Below, in pieces: positions 19,645 through 29,880 of a stretch of DNA of 64,000 nt. Position 1 is the stretch's first letter. Each line of letters begins with the position of its first letter. Below the pieces are notes generated by a model. That model had not been told where the DNA came from and made no database searches. It was given only the letters and a program-made list of their open reading frames with translations. The stretch is from Skermania piniformis (GTDB lineage: Bacteria > Actinomycetota > Actinomycetes > Mycobacteriales > Mycobacteriaceae): assembly GCF_019285775.1 (NCBI RefSeq), contig NZ_CP079105.1, positions 62,001-126,000 of the forward strand. Direction: 5' to 3'. A program made the translations under genes and the position numbers.

Positions 19645-21867
19645 GTGTTCCTCCGCCTCGCTGAGTTCTGTGTCCGGCGCCGCCGTCTCGTGCTGCTCAC
19701 CTGGCTGCTCGCGCTGATCGTCGCCGGTCTGCTGGCCGGCGCCTTCGCCGGCCCCTCGGTGACCAACTTCGCCGACGATCAACGCACCGAGTCCGGCCGC
19801 GCGCTGGCGCTGTTCAACGCGGCCGGTGGGGGCTCGGTGGCCGACAACGCACGCGTCGTCGTCGCCACCGACCCGTCCGTGCCGGACGGGGTACGCAACC
19901 CGGCGGTTCGCGCGCAGGTGGCAGCGCTGCGCGACCGGATCACCGCGCTCGACCCGGCGACCGGCATGCTGGACCTGTACACCCCGGGAAATCCGAGTGA
20001 CGTGGCGATCTCGCCGGACGGCACGGTCGGATACACCACGCTCACCCTGCCCAGCGAGTCCGACACGGTGCGCAACGAACGGGTATCGCAGATCAAGGAC
20101 GCGGCGGCATCGTTCAGTGCGCCCGGCGCCCGAGTCGACTTCGCCGGCGACTGGTTCGCCGATCAGGCGCCCCCCGGGATCGGCGAGGCGATCGGGCTCA
20201 CCCTCGCATTGATCATCTTGCTGGTCGCGTTCGGTTCGCTGGTCGCCGCCGGCCTTCCGCTGCTCACCGCGCTGGCCGGGGTGGGGATCGGCGCGGTCAC
20301 GGTGATGCTGCTGCAGAACGTGATCGATACCCCGGGCTTCGCGGTCTCGCTCACCGTGATGCTCGGCATCGGTGTCGGGATCGATTACGCACTGCTGATC
20401 CTGACCCGATTCCGTACTGCGCTCGCCGACAGCTTGCCGGTCGACCAGGCGGTGCTCCGGGCGATGGATACGGCCGGCCGGTCGGTCGCGTTCGCCGGTG
20501 TCACGGTGTCGATCGCGATCGCCGGCCTGATGATCCAGGGTGGGGCGACCGGTCCGACGATGACCATTGCCGGCTGTGCCGGCGTGCTGGCCGTGCTGCT
20601 CGCCGCGCTGACCCTGCTGCCCGCGCTGTTGGCGACGATCGGCACCCGGGTCGACCGGCTACGCATGCCGTGGCGGCGCGCCGATACCCCCGCCGCCGAC
20701 GGACGCTGGGCGCGCCGTTGGAGCGGCTGGGTGCAGCGGCATCCGTGGGCCGGGGTGGTCGTGGCGCTGGCCGTGCTGCTGATCCTGGCGATCCCCGCGT
20801 TCGACCTGCGGCTCGGCTTCGGCGACGCCGGCAACCGGCCGACCACCGACACCACCCGAATTGCCTACGACGAGCTCGCGCGGGGGTTCGGCCCGGGTTC
20901 CAACGGCCCGTTAATCCTGGTCACCGAGCTGCCCGGCGATCAGGCGAGCGGACTGGCCGAACTCGGGGCACTCGGCGGGCAGATCGCCGCCACGCCCGGC
21001 GTCGCGTCGGTGAGCCCGCCGATCCCGATCGGTCAGGTCGACGGCCGGCCGGTGGCGATGCTCAGCGTCACGCCGACCACCGGCCCGCAGGATACGGGTA
21101 CCACCACGCTGGTGCACGAGCTGCGCGACACCGTGATCCCTCGTTCCACACTGCCGGTCCAAGTCACCGGGGCCGCGGTCGGCGGCGAGGACTACGCCGA
21201 ACTGACCCTCGATCGGTTGCCGCTCATGGTCGCCGTCGTGCTGATCTTCTCCTTCCTGTTGCTCGCGCTCGCCTTCCGGTCGGTGGTGATCCCGGTGAAG
21301 GCGATCGCGATGAACCTGCTGTCGCTCGGCGCCGCGTTCGGGGTGATCGTGGCGGTGTTCCAGTGGGGTTGGGGGATGTCGCTGATCGGCGTGGGCAAGG
21401 TCGGTCCCACCGAGGCGTGGGTTCCGGTCGTGCTGTTCGCGGTCGCGTTCGGCTTGTCCATGGACTACGAGATCTTCCTGGTCTCCCGGATTCGGGAACG
21501 CTTCCTGACCACCGGCGACGCCACCGGATCGGTCACCGAAGGCCTGGCCGCGACCGCCCGGGTGATCACCGCCGCCGCCGCGATCATGGTCTGTGTGTTC
21601 GCGAGTTTCGTGTTCTTCGACGATCGCGGCCTCAAGGCGATGGGTCTCGGTCTGGCGACCGCGGTCTTCGTGGACGCAACGGTGGTGCGGATGCTGTTGG
21701 TGCCGGCGACCATGGAGATCCTCGGCCGGGCCAACTGGTACTGGCCGTCCTGGTTGCGCCGCCTGCCGTCGTTGGACGCGGTGCATCGCGACTCGATCGA
21801 GCCGACCCCCACCGGTCGGACTGCCACCGATCCGACGTCGACGGTCCCCGAGGCGGTGCGCGGGTAG
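19645..21867 (+). CDS. MMPL family RND transporter
   Basis: 740 residues with the MMPL/RND plan: a first membrane helix at about 14-35, a periplasmic loop, a bundle of membrane helices from about 175 (including GIGVGIDYALLILTRFR, the SSD-like helix with the proton-relay Asp/Tyr), a second loop and a second bundle (AFGLSMDYEIFLVSRIRE). Transporters of this family export envelope lipids in mycolate bacteria. The second Asp-Tyr pair is intact, so transport is plausible. Cargo unknown. GTG start 3 bp after the small membrane gene. Confidence 0.93.
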   Translation: MFLRLAEFCVRRRRLVLLTWLLALIVAGLLAGAFAGPSVTNFADDQRTESGRALALFNAAGGGSVADNARVVVATDPSVPDGVRNPAVRAQVAALRDRITALDPATGMLDLYTPGNPSDVAISPDGTVGYTTLTLPSESDTVRNERVSQIKDAAASFSAPGARVDFAGDWFADQAPPGIGEAIGLTLALIILLVAFGSLVAAGLPLLTALAGVGIGAVTVMLLQNVIDTPGFAVSLTVMLGIGVGIDYALLILTRFRTALADSLPVDQAVLRAMDTAGRSVAFAGVTVSIAIAGLMIQGGATGPTMTIAGCAGVLAVLLAALTLLPALLATIGTRVDRLRMPWRRADTPAADGRWARRWSGWVQRHPWAGVVVALAVLLILAIPAFDLRLGFGDAGNRPTTDTTRIAYDELARGFGPGSNGPLILVTELPGDQASGLAELGALGGQIAATPGVASVSPPIPIGQVDGRPVAMLSVTPTTGPQDTGTTTLVHELRDTVIPRSTLPVQVTGAAVGGEDYAELTLDRLPLMVAVVLIFSFLLLALAFRSVVIPVKAIAMNLLSLGAAFGVIVAVFQWGWGMSLIGVGKVGPTEAWVPVVLFAVAFGLSMDYEIFLVSRIRERFLTTGDATGSVTEGLAATARVITAAAAIMVCVFASFVFFDDRGLKAMGLGLATAVFVDATVVRMLLVPATMEILGRANWYWPSWLRRLPSLDAVHRDSIEPTPTGRTATDPTSTVPEAVRG

Positions 21868-21897
21868 CCCAGCGCACCGACCGGCGGCCGCCGGGGA

Positions 21898-22287
21898 TCA
21901 GCTGCTGCCGAACAGGTTCACCCCGCCCAGGATGTTCTGGATCTCCTGGTAGACGGTGGTGGTGGTCGTCTCTTGCGCGGTTGCGGGTGGCGGCGGGGGC
22001 GGTGTCGGCCGACCGTCCGGTCCCCGATGTCGGTCCTGGTCGCGACCGTCCCGATCGTGGCCGGGCTCCCAGGGACCGGGCTGCCAGGGACCGGCCACCG
22101 CGGTCGGCGCATCGTCGACCGGATCGGCCGATGCCGGAGTCGCCAGCGTGGTGAGAGACACCGCGGTGAGCGGCAGCACGGCTAGCATGCCGGTGACCGC
22201 CACCCGGGTCGTCGCGCGGCGCCGGGACCGGCCGGCGCCACGGTTCGCGGACGGGATCGTGCGGGGTGAGCGAATCGTGCGGTACAC
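21898..22287 (-). CDS. small exported Pro-rich protein, function unknown
   Basis: 129 residues: an Arg-rich N-terminus, a hydrophobic signal segment (about 29-53, ending PASA), then a low-complexity Asp/Arg/Pro-rich stretch with a run of about seven prolines and a hydrophobic tail (YQEIQNILGGVNLFGSS). I do not recognise a family. It is convergent with the MMPL gene, with the GC palindrome CCGGCGGCCGCCGG at 21881-21894 between them. Confidence 0.6.
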   Translation of the reverse strand: MYRTIRSPRTIPSANRGAGRSRRRATTRVAVTGMLAVLPLTAVSLTTLATPASADPVDDAPTAVAGPWQPGPWEPGHDRDGRDQDRHRGPDGRPTPPPPPPATAQETTTTTVYQEIQNILGGVNLFGSS

Positions 22288-22405
22288 AGTGCTTCCTTCC
22301 GATGGGTCGGCCGTGGCGTTCGTCCGCGGCCAGGCCCCAGTCCACCCGGCCCGGCTCGAGCGCCGGTGCCAGCTCCCCGGGAGTTCGCCGTGTGTCGCTG
22401 CGGTC

Positions 22406-25400
22406 CTACCGGACGAGCGGGAACGGCAGGGTCTCCCGAATTCCGCGACCGGTGAGCAGCATCACGATCCGATCGACGCCCATGCCGAGCCCACCGGTCG
22501 GCGGCATCGCGTGTTCCAACGCGGTCAGGAACTCCTCGTCGAGCTCCATCGCCTCGGCATCCCCGCCGGCGGCGAGCAACGACTGTGCGGTCAGCCGCCG
22601 ACGCTGCTCGATCGGGTCGGTCAGCTCGCTGTAGGCGGTGGCCAGTTCGGTGCCCCACGCGACCAGGTCCCACCGCTCGGTCACCCCGGGGACCGAACGG
22701 TGGCTGCGGGTCAGCGGTGACACCGACACCGGAAAGTCGGTGTAGAAGGTGGGTTCCTCGGTATGCGCCTCGACCAGATGCTCGTACATCTCCAGCGCGA
22801 CGTGCCCGGCGTCCCAGGTGCTCTGGTAGGTGATCGCGGCGTCGTCGCAGAGCCGGCGCAGCTCGGCGAGCGGAGTATCCGGGGTGACTTCGGTGCCCAG
22901 CGCCGCCGAGATCGCGGCGTGCATGGTGCGTACCGGCCACTCGCCGGAGATGTCCACCGGGATCAGGCCGCCGTCCGGGCCGGGGCGCAGCGCGATACAC
23001 CTGCCGTTCGCCGCGACCGCGGCCGCCTGGATCAGTTCCCGGCAGCAGGTCAGCATCCGCAGATAGTCGGCGTGCGCCTCGTACGCCTCCAGAATGGTGA
23101 ACTCGGGGTTGTGCGACTGGTCTACGCCTTCGTTGCGAAAGGTGCGCCCCAGCTCGAACACCTTCTCCACCCCGCCGACGCACAGCCGCTTGAGGTACAG
23201 CTCGGGCGCGATCCGGAGATAGAGGTCCAGGTCGTAGGCGTTGATGTGGGTGGTGAACGGCTTGGCGTTGGCGCCGCCGTGCACCCGTTGCAGGATCGGC
23301 GTTTCCACTTCCAGATACCCCCACCCGGTCAACGTGGTGCGCAACGACCGGGTGACCGCGCTGCGCTTGACCAGGATCTCCCGGATCTCCGGGTTGATCG
23401 CCAGGTCGACGTAGCGTTGTCGGACCCGGGCCTCCGGATCTTGCAGTCCCTTCCATTTTTCGGGCAACGGGTGCAGGCACTTCCCGGTCATCCGCCAGGC
23501 ATCGGCCAGCAGCGACAGTTCTCCGGAACGACTGTGGCCGAGGACGCCGGATACCTCGATCAGATCGCCCAGATCGAAATCCGCGGTGAACGTGGCGGCG
23601 GACTCGGCGCCGACCCGGGCCCGGTCGATCAGCAGCTGCAGATCGCCGGACCAGTCGCGCACCACCGCGAAGGTGACGCCGCCGTAGTCCCGAATCCGCA
23701 GCAGCCGGCCGGCTATCCGGATCGGGGTCCCGAGCGGGCAGGCCCGAGCCGCTGCCACGGTGTGCGTCGGTGGCTGTGCCGTCGGGTACGGATCGACGCC
23801 GGACGCGGCCAGCCGGTCCAGTTTGGCCATCCGGACCCGCACCTGTTCCGGCCGGTGGACCCGGGCCGGCCGGGCCGCCGGGGTCGGCAGCGCCGTCGAC
23901 TCGGCCGATCCGGGGGCGCTCCCGTCGGCGTGCAGCCCGGTCAACGTGGCCGGCGCCGCGTCGTGTGTGCCGGTATGCCGGGTGGTCTGTTCGCCCCCCA
24001 GATGCGGCAGAAATCCCTCGGCCAGCGCGCCCGCGATGCCGACCCGGGGTAGCTCGCGGTTGTCCGGGAAGCACAGGTAGCGCGGAACCCAGTCGGGTCG
24101 ATACTTGACGTTGGATCGATACAGCGCTTCGAGCTGCCACCAGCGGGAGAAGAACAGCAACACCCCGCGCCAGAGCCGCAGGATCGGTCCGGCACCGATC
24201 CGGCCGCCCTCCTCGAACGCCGACCGGAACACCGCGAAGTTCAACGAGATCTTGGTGATCCCGTGGCGATCGGCAGTTCGGGCGAGGTCGGAGATCATCA
24301 GCTCCATCACGCCGTTCGGGCCGCGTGGGTCCCGGCGCATCAGGTCCAGCGAAACCCCGTTGGTGCCCCACGGCACCAGCGACAACATGCCGAGCACGGC
24401 CTGCTGCTCGCCCGCCGCCGGCGCCTCGGTGTTGTTCGGCGCCAGCGCCGCGGTGTTGTTCGGCGCCAGCGCCGCCGTGTTGTTCGGCGCCAGCGCCTCG
24501 ACCAACAGGCAGTCGCCGTCCAACGGGTCACCCAGCCGGCCCAACGCCATCGAGAATCCGCGTTCGGTCTCGGTGTCCCGCCAGCGATCGGCGCGGGCGA
24601 TCACCTGCTTCATCTCGTCCGGGTCGATGTCGCGGTGTCGTCGGATGCGCACCGTGACGCCCTGCCGGGCCAGCCGGTTGGCCGCTTGCCGGACCGGTTT
24701 CATCTCCGGCCCGGTCAGCCGGAACGAGTCGGGATACAAGATCGCCTCGTCGCCGAGCTGCAGCACCGACAACCCGGCGCGCCGGTATGCGGTCGCGCCC
24801 AGTTCACCAGCGCCCATCACCGCCGGCGCCCACCCGTACCGATCGGCGAGCTCGAGCCAGGCTGCGATGGCGTGCGGCCACGCCTCGCGTTCGCCGATCG
24901 GGTCGCCGCTGGCCAGGCACACCCCCACCTCGACCCGATAGGTCACCGCCGCCTTACCGCTCGGCGCGAAGACCACCGCCTTGTCCCGCCGGGTCGCGAA
25001 ATAGCCCAGTGAGTCGTCGCCGCCGTAACGCTGCAACAGTCCCCGTAGCGCCGACTCGTCGTTCCCGGTCAGCGCGTTGGCCGCGCGCTGTGACCGGAAC
25101 AGGGTGATTACCGCGACCAGCAGCGCGATCGCGCCGAACAGGCCGAGTAGGGCGTTGACGAAGATCGGCGCGTGGCCGTCGAACTGATGGTTGTCCGCGA
25201 AGACTCGAGCGGTGACCCGATTCAGGGCCCAGAACGGTCGCTGTGCCTGCGGCAGCGTGCCCGGGAACAGCTCGAGCAGTCCCCAGCCGAGCAGGGTGCC
25301 GAGCGCCAGGCCGGCCAGCAGCACGCCGAGCGCCCGCCACAGCGCACCGGGTCGCACCCGGGTGTAGAACTGCCGGTGCGCCGCGAGCAACACGGCCAGC

Positions 25401-25786
25401 ACCGCCAGGTGCACGACGGCGGCCGCCGCGGCGTTCAGGTCGTGCCTACCGAGCACGTCCTTGACGTTCAGTGCGGTGATGCCGACCAGATAGCCGGTCA
25501 GCAGCCACCACGCGATCCGCTTTCGGCTGGCCAAGGCGGCGGCCAGCAGTCCGAGCACCAAAGCCCAGGCCAGGCTGGTATCCGGGGCATCGACGTAGTA
25601 GGCGTCGAGGTACTCGCGGACCGGTCGGCTCAGAACTCGGAGCAACGGCGAAATGCTCCACACGAAGCAGAGCGTGGCGAATATCCCGACCACCAGACCG
25701 GCGATATGCGGGACCTCGGCGAGCCACCGGCGAGGACGAGCGATAGGTTGTTCTCGCTGCTTGTGGGCTGTCCCCGTCGCTACCAT
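22406..25786 (-). CDS. lysX: bifunctional lysylphosphatidylglycerol synthetase / lysyl-tRNA synthetase
   Basis: 1,126 residues with three parts. Residues about 20-270 are several membrane helices; about 290-640 the MprF-like GNAT lysyltransferase domain ([35 protein letters not shown]); about 690-1126 a class II lysyl-tRNA synthetase with anticodon-binding OB fold and catalytic core ([10 protein letters not shown] motif 2, [14 protein letters not shown] motif 3). The enzyme makes lysyl-tRNA and transfers lysine to phosphatidylglycerol, lowering membrane charge and raising resistance to cationic peptides. ATG at 25786 gives the expected length. The linker near residue 430 contains ALAPNNTA repeated, from a 24-bp tandem array. 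Confidence 0.95.
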   Translation of the reverse strand: MVATGTAHKQREQPIARPRRWLAEVPHIAGLVVGIFATLCFVWSISPLLRVLSRPVREYLDAYYVDAPDTSLAWALVLGLLAAALASRKRIAWWLLTGYLVGITALNVKDVLGRHDLNAAAAAVVHLAVLAVLLAAHRQFYTRVRPGALWRALGVLLAGLALGTLLGWGLLELFPGTLPQAQRPFWALNRVTARVFADNHQFDGHAPIFVNALLGLFGAIALLVAVITLFRSQRAANALTGNDESALRGLLQRYGGDDSLGYFATRRDKAVVFAPSGKAAVTYRVEVGVCLASGDPIGEREAWPHAIAAWLELADRYGWAPAVMGAGELGATAYRRAGLSVLQLGDEAILYPDSFRLTGPEMKPVRQAANRLARQGVTVRIRRHRDIDPDEMKQVIARADRWRDTETERGFSMALGRLGDPLDGDCLLVEALAPNNTAALAPNNTAALAPNNTEAPAAGEQQAVLGMLSLVPWGTNGVSLDLMRRDPRGPNGVMELMISDLARTADRHGITKISLNFAVFRSAFEEGGRIGAGPILRLWRGVLLFFSRWWQLEALYRSNVKYRPDWVPRYLCFPDNRELPRVGIAGALAEGFLPHLGGEQTTRHTGTHDAAPATLTGLHADGSAPGSAESTALPTPAARPARVHRPEQVRVRMAKLDRLAASGVDPYPTAQPPTHTVAAARACPLGTPIRIAGRLLRIRDYGGVTFAVVRDWSGDLQLLIDRARVGAESAATFTADFDLGDLIEVSGVLGHSRSGELSLLADAWRMTGKCLHPLPEKWKGLQDPEARVRQRYVDLAINPEIREILVKRSAVTRSLRTTLTGWGYLEVETPILQRVHGGANAKPFTTHINAYDLDLYLRIAPELYLKRLCVGGVEKVFELGRTFRNEGVDQSHNPEFTILEAYEAHADYLRMLTCCRELIQAAAVAANGRCIALRPGPDGGLIPVDISGEWPVRTMHAAISAALGTEVTPDTPLAELRRLCDDAAITYQSTWDAGHVALEMYEHLVEAHTEEPTFYTDFPVSVSPLTRSHRSVPGVTERWDLVAWGTELATAYSELTDPIEQRRRLTAQSLLAAGGDAEAMELDEEFLTALEHAMPPTGGLGMGVDRIVMLLTGRGIRETLPFPLVR
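24429..24500. repeat. 24-bp tandem repeat, three copies, within lysX
   Basis: Units 24429-24452, 24453-24476 and 24477-24500 are nearly identical and encode ALAPNNTA blocks in the lysyltransferase domain. 24 bp keeps frame, so copy number can vary without breaking the gene. Confidence 0.85.
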
Positions 25787-25835
25787 GATCGACCCGTCCG
25801 CGTGCGCCGTGATTGTCGTAGGTGAGGATAGGACC

Positions 25836-26057
25836 ATGGCCGAACCCATCGATGTGCCGATCGACGACAAGACCATCAAACTTGCCCAGTTCCTCAAGCT
25901 CGCCGATCTGGTTGCCAGCGGATCGGAGGCGAAAACCGTGATCGCCGCGGGTCTGGTCCGGGTCAACGACGAGGTCGAACTCCGTCGCGGCCGACAGCTG
26001 CAGGGCGGCGACGTCGTCCTGCTGGCAAACCACTCGGTACGGGTCGCGGCCGGCTGA
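25836..26057 (+). CDS. S4-domain RNA-binding protein (YbcJ-like)
   Basis: 73 residues that are almost entirely one S4 domain: [20 protein letters not shown], then [20 protein letters not shown] and the closing strand [13 protein letters not shown]. Such stand-alone S4 proteins bind structured RNA, probably ribosomal. The ATG at 25836 follows AGGTGAGGATAGGA. The gene diverges from lysX with only 49 bp between starts, so the two promoters must be packed together or overlap. Confidence 0.9.
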   Translation: MAEPIDVPIDDKTIKLAQFLKLADLVASGSEAKTVIAAGLVRVNDEVELRRGRQLQGGDVVLLANHSVRVAAG

Positions 26058-26150
26058 GGCCCCTATTTCTCGGGTAGTTCGGCTGCGTCGCCGCGGCCTT
26101 ACCATGGGAAACGGCCGACCTGGGGGTTAGTGTCGAAAGGGTGGGGCGCC

Positions 26151-26234
26151 ATGAACGTTTTGAGCGCCATGTTTTTGATGATTTTGTCGACCGTCGCGGT
26201 AGGCCTATCGATGATGCTGTTACTTATCCGGTGA
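26151..26234 (+). CDS. possible 27-residue membrane micropeptide
   Basis: A 28-codon frame encodes MNVLSAMFLMILSTVAVGL followed by SMMLLLIR: a single membrane-length hydrophobic helix with a terminal Arg. GAAAGGGTGGGG ends 3 bp before the ATG and could serve as a ribosome binding site. Base composition is AT-richer than its neighbours, as expected for codons of Leu, Met, Ile and Phe. No known family is recognised, and it is not beside a kdp operon. A chance frame cannot be excluded. It lies in an otherwise empty 312-bp gap between the S4 gene and the next exported protein. Confidence 0.4.
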   Translation: MNVLSAMFLMILSTVAVGLSMMLLLIR

Positions 26235-26369
26235 GCCGCCGCCGCGCCCGGTAATCATGCCGGGATCGATCGCATCGCGGTTCGATAACTCGGTCCGGTC
26301 GCCGTTGCAATAGCCACGCCACGCGCCGAGACTTCGTAACTCCTGTCACACAAGAAATGGGAGTCGCGG

Positions 26370-27089
26370 ATGTCTCAGGATCGTGCGTGCTCGGGTGTCG
26401 CCGTTGCTGCAGCAGGCGTCGCGCTGGCCGTCGGGATGGCGCTTGCCGGTCCCGGTTCGGCCGCGGCCGGCCCGAGTGCGCCGGCCGCGGCCGAAGCGAT
26501 CGCGCGGGCCGGGGCGGTCGACACCGCGAGCGCCGGTGACCTGGTCACCGCGTATCAGACCGCTGTCGCCGCGCTGCAGAAGCTCGGGATCAGGCCGTTC
26601 TTCTATCCGACGGCTGCTCCGGGATGCGTGCCGGGCACGCCGTTCGGGATGGCGCCGGCGGTGGCGGGCGCAGTGCCCGGGCCGTGGCCCACCCTGACCA
26701 TTCCCGGGGTGGATCCGGTCGCGGTCAAGGCCGGGCAGGTGGTCTTCGCGTTCGTCCCGCTCGGGCTCGGGCCGGATGGTCCGGACACCAGCGGTATGCA
26801 GGTGGCCTGGTTCAACGTCAGCACGCTGCGCGGCGGGTTCGTCCAGATGGGTTCGCTCGCGCAGCTCATCTCGGCCGCGATCCCGCCCGACGTGCCGGTG
26901 CTGCTCCGGCCGATCGTGGAGGAAGCGGTGCGGAACTTCTTCGCTGCGGCGCTGCCGTTCGGTGGGGTTCGGGCGGCGCCGGTGGACACGGGCGCGGGCA
27001 CCGTGCTGGCCGCGGTCTTCGGCACCGTCCGCAACGGGGACAAGACCTGCTTCTTCCTGCCGACCGTCGGCTTGGCGAACGTGAGCTGA
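26370..27089 (+). CDS. exported protein of unknown function
   Basis: 239 residues with an N-terminal signal-like segment (about 8-33, ending SAAAG). The mature part is rich in Ala, Pro, Gly and Val, with two Cys residues (APGCVPG and KTCFFLP) that could form a disulfide, and the strand pattern GQVVFAFVPLGL and MQVAWFNVSTLRGGFV. It looks like a small exported beta-rich domain of mycolate bacteria. GGGAG upstream of the ATG supports the start. No function assigned. Confidence 0.7.
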   Translation: MSQDRACSGVAVAAAGVALAVGMALAGPGSAAAGPSAPAAAEAIARAGAVDTASAGDLVTAYQTAVAALQKLGIRPFFYPTAAPGCVPGTPFGMAPAVAGAVPGPWPTLTIPGVDPVAVKAGQVVFAFVPLGLGPDGPDTSGMQVAWFNVSTLRGGFVQMGSLAQLISAAIPPDVPVLLRPIVEEAVRNFFAAALPFGGVRAAPVDTGAGTVLAAVFGTVRNGDKTCFFLPTVGLANVS

Positions 27090-27104
27090 GCGAACGATTT
27101 CAGC

Positions 27105-27136
27105 GACGACCCGGTCAGCGAACGACCCGGTCAGCG
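27105..27136. repeat. exact 16-bp tandem duplication at the rraA 3' end
   Basis: Two identical units, 27105-27120 and 27121-27136 (ACGACCCGGTCAGCGA). The second contains the rraA stop codon and its last residue. Confidence 0.75.
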
Positions 27137-27625
27137 AACGACGATGCCGTCCGCGTCGCTGTACAGCATCTCGCCCGGGCCGAAGGTGATGCCGCCGAAA
27201 CTGACCGGGACGTTCTTGGTCCCGGAACCGGTTTGGCTGCTCTTGCGCGGATTGGTGCCGAGCGCCTTGATCCCGATATCCAGGGTGGCCAGGATCGCCG
27301 AGTCGCGCACCGCGCCGTTCACCACGATGCCGGACCAGCCGTTCGCCACCCCGCGGCCGGCGATCAGGTCACCGACCAGCGCGGTATGCACGCTCGCGGC
27401 CCCGTCCACGACCAGCACACCACCGTTCCCGGGCTCGCTCAGCGTCTGCTTGACCAGCAGGTTGTCCTGGAAGCAGTGGATCGTGGTGATCGGTCCGGCG
27501 AAGGCGGCCCGCCCGCCGAACTGGCGGAACTGGGTATCGCAGCTGCGGATCTCCGGTCCGATCTCGTCGGCCAGATCGGCGGTTGCGGGGGCGTCGACGG
27601 CGCGGGATTCGGTCACGTCGGTCAC
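27131..27625 (-). CDS. rraA: RraA family protein
   Basis: 164 residues of the RraA/MenG-like fold: TADLADEIG, the [11 protein letters not shown] segment, [20 protein letters not shown], the conserved [18 protein letters not shown] and [23 protein letters not shown]. RraA in E. coli binds RNase E and inhibits it; related proteins are HMG/CHA aldolases, and the Gly/Arg/Asp set (GAVRD) fits either. GTG at 27625 gives the standard length; 27616 is a second option. The longer upstream reading adds unrelated Arg-rich sequence. Divergent from the aldehyde dehydrogenase gene. Confidence 0.88.
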   Translation of the reverse strand: MTDVTESRAVDAPATADLADEIGPEIRSCDTQFRQFGGRAAFAGPITTIHCFQDNLLVKQTLSEPGNGGVLVVDGAASVHTALVGDLIAGRGVANGWSGIVVNGAVRDSAILATLDIGIKALGTNPRKSSQTGSGTKNVPVSFGGITFGPGEMLYSDADGIVVR

Positions 27626-27680
27626 CCTAGCGGCCGGTCGGCGGCAGGCGTTCGAGTCCCGACAACCATTCAGGTACTCG

Positions 27681-27695
27681 CGGTACCAGGTACCG
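27681..27695. promoter_or_regulatory. perfect 15-bp dyad between rraA and gabD2
   Basis: CGGTACC-A-GGTACCG is a perfect 7+7 palindrome about 43 bp upstream of the gabD2 start and 55 bp upstream of the rraA start. It is a candidate operator for a dimeric regulator. Confidence 0.45.
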
Positions 27696-27738
27696 TTGTC
27701 GGGATACCCATCGGTAACCAAGCGTCTCAGGAGCAACG

Positions 27739-29292
27739 ATGCCCGCGCCCACCCCCGCCGTATTCGACCGCCTGCGCCCGCTCGTCGCCATCACCGACAT
27801 CTCGGCCCGACCGACCCGGGTGGTGGAAGAAGTTTTCACCGGGCGGGAGCTCACGACCATCCCGATCGGTGACGCCGACGACGTCGCCGCCGCGTTCGAG
27901 CGGGCCCGTGTGGCCCAGCGCGCCTGGGCGCAGCGTCCGGTCAAGGAACGAGCGGCGATCTTCGAGCGGTACCGCGAGCTGGTGCTAACGCATCGTGACG
28001 AGCTGATGGATATGGCGCAGGCCGAGACCGGTAAGTCGCGCGCCGCGGCACAGGAGGAGATCGTCGGGCTGGTGCTCGACGCCCGGTACTACGCCAAGCA
28101 CGCGGCCGGTTTGCTGGAGCCGCGGCAGGTGCCCGGCCTGTTACCGGCGTTGACCAAGGTCACCGTGCAGTATCAGCCCAAGGGCGTGGTCGGGGTGATC
28201 GCGCCGTGGAACTACCCGATGGTGCTCTCGATCGGCGATTCGATTCCGGCGCTGATAGCGGGCAACGCGGTGGTCCTCAAGCCGGACAGCCAGACCCCTT
28301 ACTGCTCGTTGGCCAACGCCGAGTTGCTGTATCAGGCGGGCCTGCCGCGCGATGTCTTCGCCGTGGTACCCGGGCCCGGTTCTGTGGTCGGCACCGCGAT
28401 CGTGAACAACTGCGATTACCTGATGTTCACCGGGTCCACCGCGACCGGGCGCAAGCTGGCCGAGCAGTGCGGCCGCCGGCTGATCGGCTTCTCTGCCGAG
28501 CTCGGCGGGAAGAACGCGATGATCGTCACGGCCGGCGCAGACCTCGAGAAGGTCGCCAAGGCCGCGACGCGGGCCTGCTTCTCCAACGCCGGGCAGTTGT
28601 GTATCTCGATCGAGCGGATCTACGTCGAGCGCTCGGTCGCGGCCGAATTCACCGCGGCGTTCGCCGCCGCGGTCGAGGCCATGACGGTCGGTCCGGCCTA
28701 TGACTTCAGCCGCGAGATGGGGTCGCTGATCTCCGACGATCAGGTCAAGACGATGACCGACCACGTCGACGACGCCAAGCTGAAGGGCGCGACCGTGGTC
28801 GCCGGCGGCAATCCCCGGCCCGATCTCGGCCCGCGGTTCTTCGAGCCGACCGTGTTGACCGGGGTGAGCGAGGAGATGGTGTGTTGCCGCGACGAGACGT
28901 TCGGGCCGTTGGTGTCGATCTACCCGGTCGCCGACGTGGACGAGGCGGTGGCCCGGGCCAACGACACCGAGTATGGCCTCAACGCGAGTGTCTGGGCCGG
29001 TAGCCAGGCCGAGGGCGAGCAGATCGCCGCCCGGCTGCGCACCGGCACGGTCAACGTCGACGAAGGCTACGCTCCGGCTTTCGGCAGCACCGCGGCGCCG
29101 ATGGGTGGCATGGGAGCCTCCGGGGTGGGTCGCCGGCACGGCGCGGAAGGCCTGCTCAAGTACACCGAGCCGCAGACGGTCGCGACCCAGCGGGTGTTGA
29201 GCCTGGACGCGCCGTTCGGTATCCCGGAAAGCTGGTGGCAGAACGCGTTGACCCCGCTGATCGACGTGACCCGCTTCCTGCCCGGGCGGTGA
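27739..29292 (+). CDS. gabD2: succinate-semialdehyde dehydrogenase (NADP-type)
   Basis: 517 residues of the aldehyde dehydrogenase superfamily, closest in layout to mycobacterial GabD2. Visible are [11 protein letters not shown], the cofactor loop [13 protein letters not shown], the catalytic Glu in SAELGGKN and the catalytic Cys in NAGQLC, with the ending [21 protein letters not shown]. It oxidises succinate semialdehyde to succinate in the GABA shunt or the alternative TCA route. ATG at 27739 follows AGGAGC. The exact aldehyde is inferred from overall similarity; a broader aldehyde range is possible. Confidence 0.88.
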   Translation: MPAPTPAVFDRLRPLVAITDISARPTRVVEEVFTGRELTTIPIGDADDVAAAFERARVAQRAWAQRPVKERAAIFERYRELVLTHRDELMDMAQAETGKSRAAAQEEIVGLVLDARYYAKHAAGLLEPRQVPGLLPALTKVTVQYQPKGVVGVIAPWNYPMVLSIGDSIPALIAGNAVVLKPDSQTPYCSLANAELLYQAGLPRDVFAVVPGPGSVVGTAIVNNCDYLMFTGSTATGRKLAEQCGRRLIGFSAELGGKNAMIVTAGADLEKVAKAATRACFSNAGQLCISIERIYVERSVAAEFTAAFAAAVEAMTVGPAYDFSREMGSLISDDQVKTMTDHVDDAKLKGATVVAGGNPRPDLGPRFFEPTVLTGVSEEMVCCRDETFGPLVSIYPVADVDEAVARANDTEYGLNASVWAGSQAEGEQIAARLRTGTVNVDEGYAPAFGSTAAPMGGMGASGVGRRHGAEGLLKYTEPQTVATQRVLSLDAPFGIPESWWQNALTPLIDVTRFLPGR

Positions 29293-29329
29293 CCGCGGGC
29301 CCGGCGCCGGACCCGCGGTGACCGCGTTT

Positions 29330-29806
29330 TTACGCGGAGTTCCGGCGCCGGGCGTAGTACGCGGGTACGTGCTTGGCGGCGTTGTCCACCGAGTGCTTGG
29401 TCGCGATCGCTACGAACGGCTGGATCGTCTTGCCCAGCAACTTGCCGGCGATTCCGCCCGGCAGTCGGTAGGACACTTCCGAGGACACCTTGCTCCGCGA
29501 CTCGCCGAGCGGGGCGAAGCTGAACTGCAGGGTGCAATCGAAACCCGCGATCGACTCCATGGAGATGAGCTCGTTCTGCTTCCAGTCGATCACCTTCACG
29601 GTGGATTTCAGGTGCGCCGGGCCGAGCATCATCCCGCCCTCGAACGTGGCGCCGAGCCCGCTGGTGTTCTCGCTGATCGGTTCGAGGTGATTGACCCCGA
29701 ACATGAACTCCTTGAAGCTGTTGTAGTCGTTCAGGTAGTCGAACGCGATATCCACCGGAACCTCGTAGATCGTGTCCGGAACGTGTACGTCGACCATCTC
29801 AACCAT
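29330..29806 (-). CDS. SRPBCC family (START-like) protein
   Basis: 158 residues of the polyketide cyclase/START-like fold: a starting strand VHVPDTIYEVPVDIAFDYLNDYNSFKEF, a middle with alternating strands (STVKVIDWKQNELISMESI) and a long C-terminal helix (AGKLLGKTIQPFVAIATKHSVDNAAKHV). Such small proteins hold hydrophobic ligands or act as cyclases and lipid carriers. The ATG at 29806 follows GAAGG; an in-frame ATG at 29797 is possible. Convergent with gabD2. Ligand unknown. Confidence 0.82.
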   Translation of the reverse strand: MVEMVDVHVPDTIYEVPVDIAFDYLNDYNSFKEFMFGVNHLEPISENTSGLGATFEGGMMLGPAHLKSTVKVIDWKQNELISMESIAGFDCTLQFSFAPLGESRSKVSSEVSYRLPGGIAGKLLGKTIQPFVAIATKHSVDNAAKHVPAYYARRRNSA

Positions 29807-29880
29807 CCTTCGCCGTGCTGGGGTAAACCCGACGATAGCGGTTAGCCGGGATTTACTCGAGTCGGTTGCCGCCGGACGCG

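Noticed and set aside
26151-26234. The micropeptide as KdpF
   Set aside because: Length is similar, but no kdp genes are present and the residue pattern does not match.
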